Assembly: GCF_030681155.1 (NCBI RefSeq)
Contig: NZ_JAUXXE010000069.1
Coordinates: 62,001 to 126,000, forward strand
Length of the DNA: 64,000 nucleotides
Direction of reading: 5' to 3'
Source of the DNA: Phenylobacterium sp.
GTDB taxonomy: Bacteria > Pseudomonadota > Alphaproteobacteria > Caulobacterales > Caulobacteraceae
In this document: positions 26,256-36,064 of the stretch, in pieces
Position numbering within the stretch: position 1 is the first letter of the stretch
Layout: every line of letters starts with the position of its first letter
The notes under the pieces: generated by a model
What the model saw: only the letters and a program-made list of their open reading frames with translations
Told to the model about the DNA's origin: nothing
The model's database searches: none
Position numbers and translations under genes: made by a program

Positions 26256-28027
26256 CCCACGCGGCGTTCGCGTCGATGTGGGCGGCTGTGAGCAGGGCCT
26301 GCAATCGCCGCGTGCTCTTCTGGTTTGCGGCGACGATCTGCGTGGTGAGCATAGGGAGCGTGGCCGCGGGCCTCGCTCCCTTGGCCCTGAAGCGGCTGGT
26401 CGACGCGATCAGTTCCGGCTCCACGCCGGCCGCGACGATGGTTTGGCCACCGGCCGCCTATGGCCTTGCTCTCCTACTTCAACGGCTCGGAGAACAGCTC
26501 CAGGCCTATTGCTACGGTCGCGGCGAGCTGGCGCTCATCCGCCGTTTCAATGTCAGCGCTTTCGAGCACCTGCTGAGATTGCCCTTGATCGTCCACCTCG
26601 ACGCCAGGCCCGGCGCCCTAGCCCAGACCCTGGCCGAGGGGGTCCTGGGTCTACGTCTCATCCTCACCCATCTGGTCGTCACGCTTCTTCCCGTCCTCGT
26701 GCAACTGGCTGTCGCCGGTCTCGTCGTGAGCGCCGAGCTTGGTGCGGATACGCTCCTCATCCTGGTCGCGGCTCTGATTGCCTACACCGGTGTGTTCGCG
26801 GTGGGGGTCCGGCGGCTGGACAAGCCGGCCCGGGGCGTTTCGGCCGCCAGTATCGCGGCGGCGGGGGCCCTCAGCGACAGTCTTATCAACGTCGAAGCCC
26901 TGAAGAGCTTCGTCGCCTAGGGTCCATACGCCCAGCGCTACGATGAGGCGCTGGGACGCGCCGAGGGCCAATGGCGAGTGTTCCACCGTCGCCGGCTGGA
27001 GCATGGGGCGGCCGTGGCCCTGGTGTTCTCGGCCACCGTCGCGCTCGGCCTGGCCCTAGTCTCGCGGGACGCCGTTCAGGGCGGGGTTTCGCTTGGCGCG
27101 GTCGTAATGCTTAACGCCTATCTGCTGCAGCTCATGCGGCCTCTCGAAATGCTGGGCTTTGCGGCGAGGGACCTCGGCCAGGGACTGGCCTATCTCTCCA
27201 GCCTCTCGCATCTTTTGGCCCAACCCACCGAGGCGCAGCGACCGCGCGAGGCTGGGACGGCTTCGAAGGGGCCGGCCGACCTGGAATTCGACAATGTCAG
27301 CTTCAGCTTCAACGCCGAGCGGGTCGCCCTGCGGGAGGTCAGCTTCCGTGCGTCGGCCGGAGCGACCCTCGCCGTGGTCGGCCCGTCCGGAGCCGGCAAG
27401 TCCTCCCTCGTCCGCTTGATACTCGGCCTTTACACGCCGAGCGGCGGCGTCATCCGGCTCGATGGCCGGCCGATCTCGACCCTCGCCCTGGAGGACCTCC
27501 GAAACCAGATCGCTGTTGTCGCCCAGGACACGATTTTGCTCGACGATAGCCTCGCGGCCAATATCGCCCTGGGCTCGGCCGCCGCCGAAGCGCAGGAGAT
27601 TGCCGGCGCCGCCGCGGCCGCACAACTCTCCGATCTCGTGGCTCTGCTTCCCGAAGGCTTGCGGACCCGCGTCGGGAGCCGCGGCCTCAAACTGTCGGGC
27701 GGCGAAAGACAGCGCGTGGCGATCGCGCGCGCGGCCTTCAAGCGGGCCCGCTTGCTGCTCCTGGACGAGGCGACAGCTTCGCTGGACCCAGTAACCGAGC
27801 AAGCGGTCTGGCGAGATCTCGCAGCGCTCGGCGAAGGCGCGACAAGATTGATCGTCACCCACCGCCTAGCGGCGGCGCGCCAGGCCGACGAAATCCTTGT
27901 CCTCGACCAGGGCGCGATCGTCGAGCGCGGAGACCACCGGGCGCTTCTGGAGGCAGGGGGCCTGTACGCGCGGCTCTGGGACGAACAGCACCGAGCAGCG
28001 GCCTCGGCGCCCTGGGCTCATGGATAG
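26252..28027 (+). pseudogene. ABC exporter (TMD-NBD) interrupted by an in-frame amber stop
   Basis: One continuous frame encodes a half-size exporter: membrane domain (about residues 1-320, several helices), then the ATPase with Walker A GPSGAGKSS, Q loop VAQD, signature LSGGERQ and Walker B LLLLDEA, H loop VTHR. A TAG at 26918-26920 falls between SFVA and GPYAQRYDEAL. The frame and homology continue across it, so this is a nonsense change (GAG to TAG would suffice) and not two genes. The downstream part has an in-frame GTG at 26978. The start GTG overlaps the kinase stop. It resembles Atm1/McjD-type exporters. Without readthrough no complete transporter is made. Confidence 0.8.
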
Positions 28028-28716
28028 GTCGCCTGGCCGGTCACGGCGCTGGCCGCCTCAATAAGCGCCGGCAAGCCGCGGCGGCGCTCGGCCAGATGCT
28101 GACCCACGATCGCCGCGGCCGTGGTCCCGTCCAAGGCCAAGACCGCCGAGGCGAGCCCCGAAACGCGCAATCGCGCCGTTTCGATTTGCTCGGGCGTATC
28201 CAAGGCCAGGCGGCGGACCAGTTGCGTCCGATCCATCAGGATCGACATCAGCGCGTCGAGGACCGCGTTGCCATTCCGCTTGACGATCGCCCTGCCGACC
28301 TCGGCGATCAATTCCGACAGCTGTCGCGAAATGTCAGGCGAGTCAGCCGGTTCCAACAAGGCCGGCGCGGCCCGCTGTTCGACGACGTCGAGAATATCGG
28401 GGGCCGAGCGCGCCAGGCTCCGCAGACAGGCTTGGAGGCTGATGGCGATGACCTCATGAAGATCGTCCTGCTCGTGCAACGTCACCGGTTTGGTGAAGTA
28501 GCCCTTGCTCGCTTCCCAGGTGAGGAACCCCTCGGCGGAAAGACGAACCAAGGCCTCGCGCACCGGCGTTTCGCTGATGCGGTAGTGCGCCGCCAGGCCC
28601 GTGGCGGACAGGCGCCGGCTGGGCCTCAACTGGCCGAACGCGATGGCGCGTCGAAGATGGCCATAGGCCGAGGCTGATTTTCCGAGCAGGTTGCTCGAGA
28701 CTGGAAAGGCATCCAT
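28018..28716 (-). CDS. GntR-family transcriptional regulator
   Basis: A 232-residue regulator. The winged helix is at about 15-75 (YGHLRRAIAFGQLRPSRRLS and the following RISETPVREALVRL). A helical FadR/FCD-like C-terminal domain follows. The start MDAFPVSSNLLG is chosen; the open frame extends far upstream through the antisense of trbB but without coding sense. Its end overlaps the ABC gene end by ten bases (convergent). The ligand is unknown. Confidence 0.8.
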   Translation of the reverse strand: MDAFPVSSNLLGKSASAYGHLRRAIAFGQLRPSRRLSATGLAAHYRISETPVREALVRLSAEGFLTWEASKGYFTKPVTLHEQDDLHEVIAISLQACLRSLARSAPDILDVVEQRAAPALLEPADSPDISRQLSELIAEVGRAIVKRNGNAVLDALMSILMDRTQLVRRLALDTPEQIETARLRVSGLASAVLALDGTTAAAIVGQHLAERRRGLPALIEAASAVTGQATYP

Positions 28717-28805
28717 TCGACCGCCGATCCGGGGGCGGAGGCGCCACCCAGGCGTGAGCGTACAGTCGCTGATGATCGAATGGAATTCCGTAGAAATACC
28801 GCGCC

Positions 28806-29762
28806 CTAATCCGCGTCGTGGACTTGGTAGGCGCCCTCTGACCAACCTTCGACACGTACCAAGGCCTCCAGGACGCGCCCGCCAGGCGTGCGTTTCAGGA
28901 ATGCGATCAGGTCGACCGCCTGGCCAATGGCGCGGCGCGGAATCTGAGCGATCACCTCCCCGATCAGGTCTTCGAGGCGCGAGAGGGCTTCCAGGGCGCT
29001 GTTGGCGTGCAGGGTGGCCAGGCCGCCTGGGTGGCCGGTGTTCCAGGCCTTCAGCATATCGAGGGCGCTGCCGTCGCGAACCTCTCCGATAACGATCCGG
29101 TCGGGCCGCAAGCGCAGGCTTGCCCGAACCAGATCGGCCATGGCCACCGGGGGGTCGGACCGCTTGGTGAGCAGGGGAAGCTGATCGAGCGCCGAGCAAC
29201 ACAACTCCGGGGTGTCTTCGATCAGGATGACCCGATCCTGCACATAGGCCGGCAAGGCGAGAATGGCGTTCGCCAAGGTGGTCTTGCCGGTGCCGGCGCC
29301 TCCGGCGATCAGTATGTTCCACCGCTCGCCGGCCGCGCGCGCCAGGATATCGGCCTGGAGTTCGCTCATGACGCCTTCTCGAACATAGTCGGCGAGGGTG
29401 AAGACGGAGGCCGGCCGCTTCCGGATTGAAAAACTCGGGCGCATGGCGACAGGCATGTAGACGCCCTGAAAGCGCTCACCGGTCTCCGGCAGGGTGGCGC
29501 TCACCAGCGGATGGTCGCGGTTCACGACCTCGCCAACATGGTCGGCGAGCAATCTCATAATACGCTCGGCGTCCGCGGGCGCCATATGCTCGCCGCTGAA
29601 CCCCCGCCCCTCCCCGGCTCGCTCGATCCAGATGCCGCCATCGGGATTGACCATCACCTCGACCACTCTCGGATCGGCCAGAGCGGCGCGCAGAACCGGC
29701 CCCATCGCCAGGCGAAGCGCCTGGAGTCTTCGGTCAGCCGCTTCAAGCGACCGGCCAGTCAT
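28806..29762 (-). CDS. trbB: conjugal transfer ATPase TrbB (VirB11 family)
   Basis: A 318-residue VirB11-type secretion ATPase. Visible are the N-terminal domain with VVEVMVNPDGGIWIER, Walker A GGAGTGKTT, the Asp box EDTPEL, Walker B-type RPDRIVIGEVRDG, and the His box GHPGGLATLHAN. It would power assembly or substrate passage in a type IV mating apparatus. It overlaps traG by four bases. The genes that normally follow (trbC onward) are absent; the next gene is the unrelated GntR regulator. Confidence 0.92.
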   Translation of the reverse strand: MTGRSLEAADRRLQALRLAMGPVLRAALADPRVVEVMVNPDGGIWIERAGEGRGFSGEHMAPADAERIMRLLADHVGEVVNRDHPLVSATLPETGERFQGVYMPVAMRPSFSIRKRPASVFTLADYVREGVMSELQADILARAAGERWNILIAGGAGTGKTTLANAILALPAYVQDRVILIEDTPELCCSALDQLPLLTKRSDPPVAMADLVRASLRLRPDRIVIGEVRDGSALDMLKAWNTGHPGGLATLHANSALEALSRLEDLIGEVIAQIPRRAIGQAVDLIAFLKRTPGGRVLEALVRVEGWSEGAYQVHDAD

Positions 29763-31681
29763 AGGCCGTCATCCTCGTCGTTATGGCCAAGGTCGGCGAC
29801 GTCCATCCGCGCCGTCTGGTCGGTCTTGGCCTGGGTCGGACGAAGCGGCGGTACATAGGACCGGGCCGCCCGCACCCCGAGCCAGTCGATCCGCGGCGGA
29901 CCTGGCGTATCCAGCGTCTCGCGAGATTGCGCGAGCACTGCGCGGGCGCCGCCGAAGAAGTCGCGCGTGCGCGCCGCGAACTCAGGCTCTTCGTAGAACC
30001 GAACCTTCTCGGCAAGGAACGGCTTGGCGTTGTTCACGAACAGGAACTGCTGATCGGCGTTCAGGCCGCGGACGTCCTGCTCGGCCAAGACATAGCGCTC
30101 GCTCTCGGCCTGGGTTCGACTGCGCGTCCCCTTCCCGAACGCCAGGCGCGGATCGCTGAAGCTCTCCCGCATCTCCAGCGACTTGCCCGCCCGCTTGACA
30201 ATGCGTTCGATGCCGCCGGGCTCGGAGCTCGCGAACGCCGCCGTGACATGACAGTTGTCGAAGATCGAGGTGTGCGGGCCGTAGTGCCTGACGACGTCGT
30301 TGAAGCTCTGACAGATCAGATGCGCCGACAGACCATAGCCGGCCATTTCGCCAAGGGCGTTTTCGAGAAACGGGAGGCTGCCGAGTTTCGGGAACTCATC
30401 AAGCATCATGAGGATGCGATGTTGCTTACGCCGCCCGCGGCCGTCGGCGTCAATGGTCTCCATCAGGCTGGCCAGGCTCTGGCGCAACATCACCCGGGCC
30501 AGGAAGGCCAGGCGATCGGCGTGAGCCTGAGGCGTGATCAGGTAGAAACTGACCGGCGCGTCCGCGCAGGCCAGATCGCCCATGCAGAAGTCCGACCAGC
30601 TGGTCGCTTCGGCGACCAGGGGATCGGCCCAAAGGGCGAGCGATCGTTGGGCGGTGGCGAGCACGCTCGAGCGCACGCGGTGTTCCATCGCCCGAAAAGC
30701 GGTCGCGCCGAGCCAGACTTCCGGATGAACCTCGGCGATGGGCTCGCCGAATTGGTCGCGCGCCAGGCCGTCCGGCGCGTCGCGATCCGGACGATGCCGG
30801 TGCAAGGTCCCCAGCATGGCGTCCAGGGTCGGCTCGATATCGATCAACAACCGCCGCACAAAGCTGAGGTTCTTGTCCTCGTTGGCGGCTGTGTAGAGCA
30901 CGTGCAGGATCACGCCCGTGAAGAAGCTGGCGGCGCTCTGATCGAAGAAATCGAGATGTCCGTTCCGGCTGCCCAGGGGATCGACCAGGATGCCGACGAT
31001 GTTCTGTATGTCGGCGACCTCCAGCTCACCTTTGCGCACCTCGAACAGCGGGTTCCAACGGGCGGTGTTGGGATCTGTCGGCGCAAAATAGAAGGTATGG
31101 GAGAAGGTGTGGCGATGATCGGCCGTGATGTGCCACAGCTCGCCCTTGCGATCATAGACGAAGAGACTTTGGTCCCACGCCAGCAGGGTGGGCACGACAT
31201 GTCCCGCCCCCTTGCCTGAGCGCGACGCCCCGACCACGATGCAGTGCTCCGCGCCTGTAAAGCTCAGCAGCCTGCCCTTGAGCCGCCCGAGCACGCGCCC
31301 GGCGGCGGCTTCGCCGTTCAGCAGCCTGGCCATGCGGGCCTCCGCCAGCCCGCCCCAGGCCTCGGCCCCGAAGACTTTGGGTCTGGCCACGAACCGGCGT
31401 GTCAGGGCCAGGCTGAACATCAGCGGTCCCAGAAACACCGCCATGCCGATCGCCGCGGCCTGATCGAACACTGCAGGATAGGCGGCTGCGTAAGGACCCA
31501 GCCAGGGCAGGATCGACCAGGGGGCGTAGACCCGCGCCGATCCGATCTGACCCCAGACAGGTCCCAGGGCCTCGGCATATCGGAGCTGGTGGGCGGCCAG
31601 TTGAGTGGCTGCGGCCAGGGCGAGCAGGATCAAACATATCGCCGCCGGGACAAACCATCGCAGTTTGGCGGCCAGGGCCAT
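29759..31681 (-). CDS. traG: type IV coupling protein TraG/VirD4
   Basis: A 640-residue coupling protein. Two N-terminal membrane helices (about 10-30 and 70-95) are followed by Walker A GASRSGKGAGHV and Walker B ILMMLDEFPKLG. The C-terminus (GLNADQQFLFVNNAKPFLAE) is typical of the TraG group. It links the relaxase-DNA complex to the secretion channel. It is upstream of and overlaps trbB, the order used in Tn4371-like elements. It appears intact. Confidence 0.93.
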   Translation of the reverse strand: MALAAKLRWFVPAAICLILLALAAATQLAAHQLRYAEALGPVWGQIGSARVYAPWSILPWLGPYAAAYPAVFDQAAAIGMAVFLGPLMFSLALTRRFVARPKVFGAEAWGGLAEARMARLLNGEAAAGRVLGRLKGRLLSFTGAEHCIVVGASRSGKGAGHVVPTLLAWDQSLFVYDRKGELWHITADHRHTFSHTFYFAPTDPNTARWNPLFEVRKGELEVADIQNIVGILVDPLGSRNGHLDFFDQSAASFFTGVILHVLYTAANEDKNLSFVRRLLIDIEPTLDAMLGTLHRHRPDRDAPDGLARDQFGEPIAEVHPEVWLGATAFRAMEHRVRSSVLATAQRSLALWADPLVAEATSWSDFCMGDLACADAPVSFYLITPQAHADRLAFLARVMLRQSLASLMETIDADGRGRRKQHRILMMLDEFPKLGSLPFLENALGEMAGYGLSAHLICQSFNDVVRHYGPHTSIFDNCHVTAAFASSEPGGIERIVKRAGKSLEMRESFSDPRLAFGKGTRSRTQAESERYVLAEQDVRGLNADQQFLFVNNAKPFLAEKVRFYEEPEFAARTRDFFGGARAVLAQSRETLDTPGPPRIDWLGVRAARSYVPPLRPTQAKTDQTARMDVADLGHNDEDDGL

Positions 31682-31816
31682 GGAGCGCCTTCATCTGAGA
31701 ACCGGCCCACCTCACAAGCTTCGACGCGCCCTGCCAATTCCGCAGTTATACGGGGCGAACATCCTCCATTCTCCGGCATGATCGAGATCGGCGCGTCGAC
31801 ACCGCCGTCCCCGTCT

Positions 31817-31841
31817 TGAACCGCACTGACCCTCGGGCGTT
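31817..31841 (+). promoter_or_regulatory. near-EcfG promoter
   Basis: TGAAC, 16 bases, CGTT: one mismatch to GGAAC-N16-CGTT. It lies 64 bases upstream of the small membrane protein gene at 31906. Confidence 0.35.
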
Positions 31842-31905
31842 CACGTCGGGACGAACGGCCCGGCGCCTCCAAAGCGGGGGCGCCCCGGCCACTAGAGGAT
31901 TCAAC

Positions 31906-32148
31906 ATGCCCATCAATCGCGACGCATCCGAAACCCCGATCAATGCGACGCGCGCGAGACAAGGACGCATGGGCCGGCCCATCGTCGTGATCCTCGTCAT
32001 ATCGACGCTGCTGGCGATTATCGCCCTGTTCGCCGCCTGGGGCTGGCGCGCCGATGATCTTGCGTCCACCGCGCCCGACAACGCCCGACAACCGTCGGAC
32101 GCGGCGGAGTTCGACGCTCCGGCCCCCGCAGCTCAGCAAACGCCCTAG
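31906..32148 (+). CDS. small single-pass membrane protein
   Basis: An 80-residue protein with a polar N-terminus, one strongly hydrophobic helix at about 26-46 (RPIVVILVISTLLAIIALFA) and an Ala/Pro/Asp-rich tail. An AGAGGA-type ribosome binding site precedes the ATG. An earlier ATG adds 30 implausible residues. It is not a known conjugation gene; a near-EcfG promoter upstream hints at stress control. Confidence 0.6.
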   Translation: MPINRDASETPINATRARQGRMGRPIVVILVISTLLAIIALFAAWGWRADDLASTAPDNARQPSDAAEFDAPAPAAQQTP

Positions 32149-32202
32149 GCGCTTTCGCTCCCGCGGCCGCCAGCGCGCGAGCCTCGTCGCGGCCTCGGCG
32201 AG

Positions 32203-35124
32203 CTAGTGGATGATGCTGGACGTGTTCGCTGCGACCGCGTTCGCCGCTATGACCTCCAGGACGTTTTCGGCCGGCACGGGAAGGCTGAAGTAGTATCCCT
32301 GGCCTTCGGTGTAGCCTTCTTCCAGCAGCGCCTCGACCTGGTCGGCGGTCTCGATGCCTTCCGCCGTCATGGTGAGGCCCAGCCCAGCCGCCAGGCCCGC
32401 GACGGCGCGCACGATCGCACGCGCGCCCATCCCGGCCGGCAGGTCGCCGACGAACGAACGGTCGAGCTTCAGTTTGTCGACCGGAAAATGTCGCAGATAG
32501 CTGAGCGAGGAATAGCCGGTGCCGAAATCATCCAAGGCGATCCTGACGCCGAGGCTACGGAGTTCGGTCAGAATCGCCAGGTTGGCGCTGCTGTCATGCA
32601 GGATGACCGACTCGGTGATCTCGAGCTGAAGCCGCCGGGGGTCGAGGCCGGCCTTCGCGCAGGCTTCGGTGACCGTCCCCACCAGCCCCTGCCCCCGGAA
32701 CTGCAAGGGCGATAGGTTCACCGCGACATCGATGTCGCTTGGCCAGTCAACGGCGGCTTCGCATGCCTGGTTGAGGACCCACGCGCCGATGGATGTGATG
32801 AAGTCGTTTTCCTCGGCGACCGGAATAAACTGATCGGGGGCGATCAGTCCTCGCTCCGGGTGCCGCCACCGGACGAGCGCCTCGAAGCAACTGATCTTAC
32901 CGGACTGCAGGTTGATCAGCGGCTGATAGTGAACCTCGAATTCGCCGCGTCCCAGCGCCCCGTGCATGGCGATCTTCATCGCCTGGCGCTCCTGCAACCG
33001 CTCGTGCATCTCCGGTTCGAACAGACGATAGGTCCCGCCGCCCTCGCCCTTGGCGCGATAAAGCGCGGTATCGGCGGCGCGCAGGAGTTGCTCGGGCAGC
33101 TCGGAATCCGCGGGCGCCAGGGCGATCCCGATGCTGACCCCGATAAAGATCATGTTGCCGTCGAGGTCGAAGGGCTCGGCGAGGTCCTTGATGATACGCT
33201 CGGCCAGATCGACGGCGTCAGCGGGACGGCGGATATCGGCCTGGACGATAGCGAACTCATCGCCCCCGAAACGCGCGATCGTGTCAGATCCGCGAATGTT
33301 GCTCTTCAGGCGCCGCGCGACCAGTCGCAATAGCGCGTCGCCCTCGGCGTGGCCCAGCGTATCGTTCACCTCCTTGAATCGATCGAGATCAAGAAACAGA
33401 ACCGCGGCCATCTTCGTCGGGCCTTCGGCAAGTATCCTGCCCAATTCTTCATTGAACAGCAGCCGGTTGGGCAATCCCGTCAGCGCGTCGTGGCGCGCCA
33501 TATGGGCGATCTTCTCCTGGGCGATCAGCCGTTCTTGATCGGCTTGCCGCCGTTCGGTGATATTCCGGAAGAAGAGCGATAGCCCTTCGCTGGTCGGATA
33601 GGCGTGGATCTCGAGCCACTCGTCCAAGGCTGGGAGATAGGACTCAAACGACACTGTGCTCTGGCTGGCGAGAGCCTGGGCGAAGCGCTGGCTGAAAACG
33701 CCGCCGCGTTCTTCAGGAAACAGCTCGCCAAGCTTCTTGCCCAGTCGAGGCTCGAAAGCTTCAAGCTTGGTTTCCGCATTGCGGTTCAGATAGGTGATGT
33801 GACCAACGCGATCGACGCCGATGACGCAGTCCGTGGTGCTCTCCAGCACGGTGGAGAGGCGAGCGGCGGCCCTTTGCGCCTCGGCCTCGGCCAAGCGTCG
33901 CTCTGTGATGTCGAGCACGGTGCCGACATAGCCGATGAACGCGCCGTCTGGTCGAAACCGCGGCTCACCCGCATCAATCACCCAAAGCCAGCTCCCTGAG
34001 ACATGTCGAAGCCGGTATTCGGACCGGAAGGGCCGGGCGGCGGCGGCGGCCCGGTCATAGGCTTCGGCGACACCGCCCCGATCATCGGGATGCACCGCCT
34101 CGAGCCATCCGGCGCCGAGGGCGTCGGCCACGGGCTGCCCGGTCTTTTGGTACCAGAGCTCGTTGAGAAAAGTGGTCGAACCGGTCTCATCGCTCACCCA
34201 GATCATGACCGGGGAATAGTCGGCGAGATCGCGGAACTCCTGAACGCTGACCTCCAGAGCGGCCTCGGCCAGTTTGCGATCCTGAATGTCTTCCAGCGTC
34301 CCGTACCAACGCAGGACCTGGCCTTGCGGATTGAATCGCGCCGCGGCCCAGGCCCGGACCCAGCGATAATCCCCGTGCGTCGTCCTCAGGCGATACTCGG
34401 CGTCAAACGGCTCGCCTGTCGCCAAAGCCTTGGCCCAGAGATCGAGCGTGGCTCCCAGGTCGTCGGGATGCAGGGCGTCGAGCCACCCCCCCGCGCTCGC
34501 CTCCTGGAGGCTCGTGCCGACCTGCGTTTCCCACCGGGGCCCAATCTCAAGGATCTGGCCGTCGGGACCGGCCGTCCACGGGATTTGAGGGCTGAGCTCC
34601 AGCGTATAGCGATAGTTCTCTTCGCTCTCGCGTAGCTTCAGCTCCGCTTCCAGCGCTTGAGTCACATCCTCCACAACGGAGAGCACGAAGGTGGCGTCGT
34701 TCGGCGGCGTCCCCAAGGTCAGCCTCCGATTGCGAGACCTGACCTGGTGCTCGCGGCCGGTCGGCGACCGCAGGGTTGCACTCCAATCAACCACACCCCC
34801 GCGCGCCAACACCTCGTCGTCGGCGGCCCACTGCGCTCTGGCCTGTTCTTCGGGGAAGAAGTCGAAGGACGTGCGGCCGATAATCTCCTCGCGCGATCTG
34901 CTTGCAAGCGCGCAAACCGCCGCGTTGACGGCGACCCAACGATGGCCGCTATCCTTGATCACGACGGGATCGGGAAGGGCGTCGATCAGACACTGCAGCG
35001 ATCTGACCGCGTCGGATTCGATCGCGTCCCAAAGCGTACGCCGGTCGGATCGAGGCGTCGCGAGCTCACCGTAGGTCGCGTAGTCGACATCCTGTGGATG
35101 TGCAGCCCCGTCGTACTGACCCAT
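32203..35124 (-). CDS. multi-PAS GGDEF-EAL cyclic-di-GMP protein
   Basis: A 973-residue cytoplasmic protein. It has four PAS domains (about 40-160, 165-290, 295-415, 420-535), then a diguanylate cyclase domain with intact RFGGDEFAI, and a phosphodiesterase domain with FEALVRW, NLSPLQF, DDFGTGYSSL and KLDRSFV. Both active sites look complete, so it could make or break c-di-GMP according to its PAS signals. No membrane helix is present. It is cargo between traG and the relaxase. A divergent region of about 320 bases separates it from the molybdenum enzyme operon. Confidence 0.92.
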   Translation of the reverse strand: MGQYDGAAHPQDVDYATYGELATPRSDRRTLWDAIESDAVRSLQCLIDALPDPVVIKDSGHRWVAVNAAVCALASRSREEIIGRTSFDFFPEEQARAQWAADDEVLARGGVVDWSATLRSPTGREHQVRSRNRRLTLGTPPNDATFVLSVVEDVTQALEAELKLRESEENYRYTLELSPQIPWTAGPDGQILEIGPRWETQVGTSLQEASAGGWLDALHPDDLGATLDLWAKALATGEPFDAEYRLRTTHGDYRWVRAWAAARFNPQGQVLRWYGTLEDIQDRKLAEAALEVSVQEFRDLADYSPVMIWVSDETGSTTFLNELWYQKTGQPVADALGAGWLEAVHPDDRGGVAEAYDRAAAAARPFRSEYRLRHVSGSWLWVIDAGEPRFRPDGAFIGYVGTVLDITERRLAEAEAQRAAARLSTVLESTTDCVIGVDRVGHITYLNRNAETKLEAFEPRLGKKLGELFPEERGGVFSQRFAQALASQSTVSFESYLPALDEWLEIHAYPTSEGLSLFFRNITERRQADQERLIAQEKIAHMARHDALTGLPNRLLFNEELGRILAEGPTKMAAVLFLDLDRFKEVNDTLGHAEGDALLRLVARRLKSNIRGSDTIARFGGDEFAIVQADIRRPADAVDLAERIIKDLAEPFDLDGNMIFIGVSIGIALAPADSELPEQLLRAADTALYRAKGEGGGTYRLFEPEMHERLQERQAMKIAMHGALGRGEFEVHYQPLINLQSGKISCFEALVRWRHPERGLIAPDQFIPVAEENDFITSIGAWVLNQACEAAVDWPSDIDVAVNLSPLQFRGQGLVGTVTEACAKAGLDPRRLQLEITESVILHDSSANLAILTELRSLGVRIALDDFGTGYSSLSYLRHFPVDKLKLDRSFVGDLPAGMGARAIVRAVAGLAAGLGLTMTAEGIETADQVEALLEEGYTEGQGYYFSLPVPAENVLEVIAANAVAANTSSIIH

Positions 35125-35443
35125 ACTCGTTAACCAAGAAACCCAATAACTTAAGGAAAGAAGTCCATTCTCTCACCCTCATTCTAAGAGTCGCTAGGGC
35201 AAATGGTTGCACCCATAGGCTGAGGGAGATCACGCCTTGGGCAGGCAAGCGCCAAGGCCAGAGCCCTAGGGATCGCTCCGCTCAGACGGCGCCGGCGAAG
35301 GCGCGATGATCAGGGTGACGCGCCACGGACGCCGATAGCGCCTCGACGCACGTTGGCCCGGCGCGCCGATGAACCCCCCGCTTCTCTGCGAGTTGGAGAT
35401 GGGAGCGCAGCGCGGCGAGCGCGCCGATGAAAGGACCGACGAA
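35125..35443. other. divergent intergenic region
   Basis: The region lies between the GGDEF-EAL gene and paoA-like genes. Its left third (35125-35200) is AT-rich and contains repeated TAA/CTCA stretches, a plausible two-way promoter zone. An upstream in-frame ATG for the iron-sulfur gene at 35369 exists, but the conserved protein starts at 35444. Confidence 0.45.
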
Positions 35444-36064
35444 ATGCAAAGCTCGGAGGACTGGGAAGTGTCGCGGCGCGGCGTACTGTTGGCGAGCGCT
35501 GGGGCCGCAGCAGCGAGCGCCGCGCCGGCGAGCGCTCAGCCCGCTGCGCCTTCGATCGTGCCGGTGCGCTTCGAAGTCAACGGCCTGCCGCGCGACCTGA
35601 GGGTGGATACGCGTACGACCGTCCTGGACGCGCTGAGAGAGCACCTTCACCTCACCGGGACGAAGAAGGGGTGCGACCACGGCCAATGCGGCGCCTGCAC
35701 CGTCATTCTCGACGGCCGGCGGATCAATTCGTGCCTAACGCTGGCGGTCATGCACGAGGGTGCGAAGATCACGACGATCGAGGGGCTTGGGCAACCAAAC
35801 AGGCTGCACCCTCTGCAGGCCGCCTTCATCGCGCACGACGGTTACCAGTGCGGATATTGCACGCCGGGACAGATCTGCTCGGCCGTCGCCATGCTCGATG
35901 AGCTGAAAGCCGGGCAGCCCAGCCATGTGAGCGAGAGCCTGACCGAACGGCCGCAGGCCTCCGACGCCGAACTGCGCGAGCGGATGAGCGGCAACCTCTG
36001 CCGTTGCGGAGCCTATTCCAACATTCAGGAGGCGATCGGCGAGTTCGCCGGCGTGCGCGCATGA
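35444..36064 (+). CDS. 2Fe-2S subunit of a periplasmic aldehyde oxidoreductase (PaoA-like)
   Basis: A 206-residue protein. A Tat-type leader ([11 protein letters not shown] followed by Ala-rich sequence) suggests export. The plant-type 2Fe-2S cluster is [11 protein letters not shown] with a later Cys in NSCLT. The second cluster is CGYCTPGQ and NLCRCGAY. These are the hallmarks of the small subunit of xanthine-oxidase-family enzymes such as E. coli PaoABC. Its stop overlaps the next start (ATGA). Confidence 0.9.
   Translation: MQSSEDWEVSRRGVLLASAGAAAASAAPASAQPAAPSIVPVRFEVNGLPRDLRVDTRTTVLDALREHLHLTGTKKGCDHGQCGACTVILDGRRINSCLTLAVMHEGAKITTIEGLGQPNRLHPLQAAFIAHDGYQCGYCTPGQICSAVAMLDELKAGQPSHVSESLTERPQASDAELRERMSGNLCRCGAYSNIQEAIGEFAGVRA

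Noticed and set aside
29783..31219. 478-codon plus-strand open frame opposite traG
   Set aside because: It is antisense to a well-supported TraG gene and has no recognisable domain.
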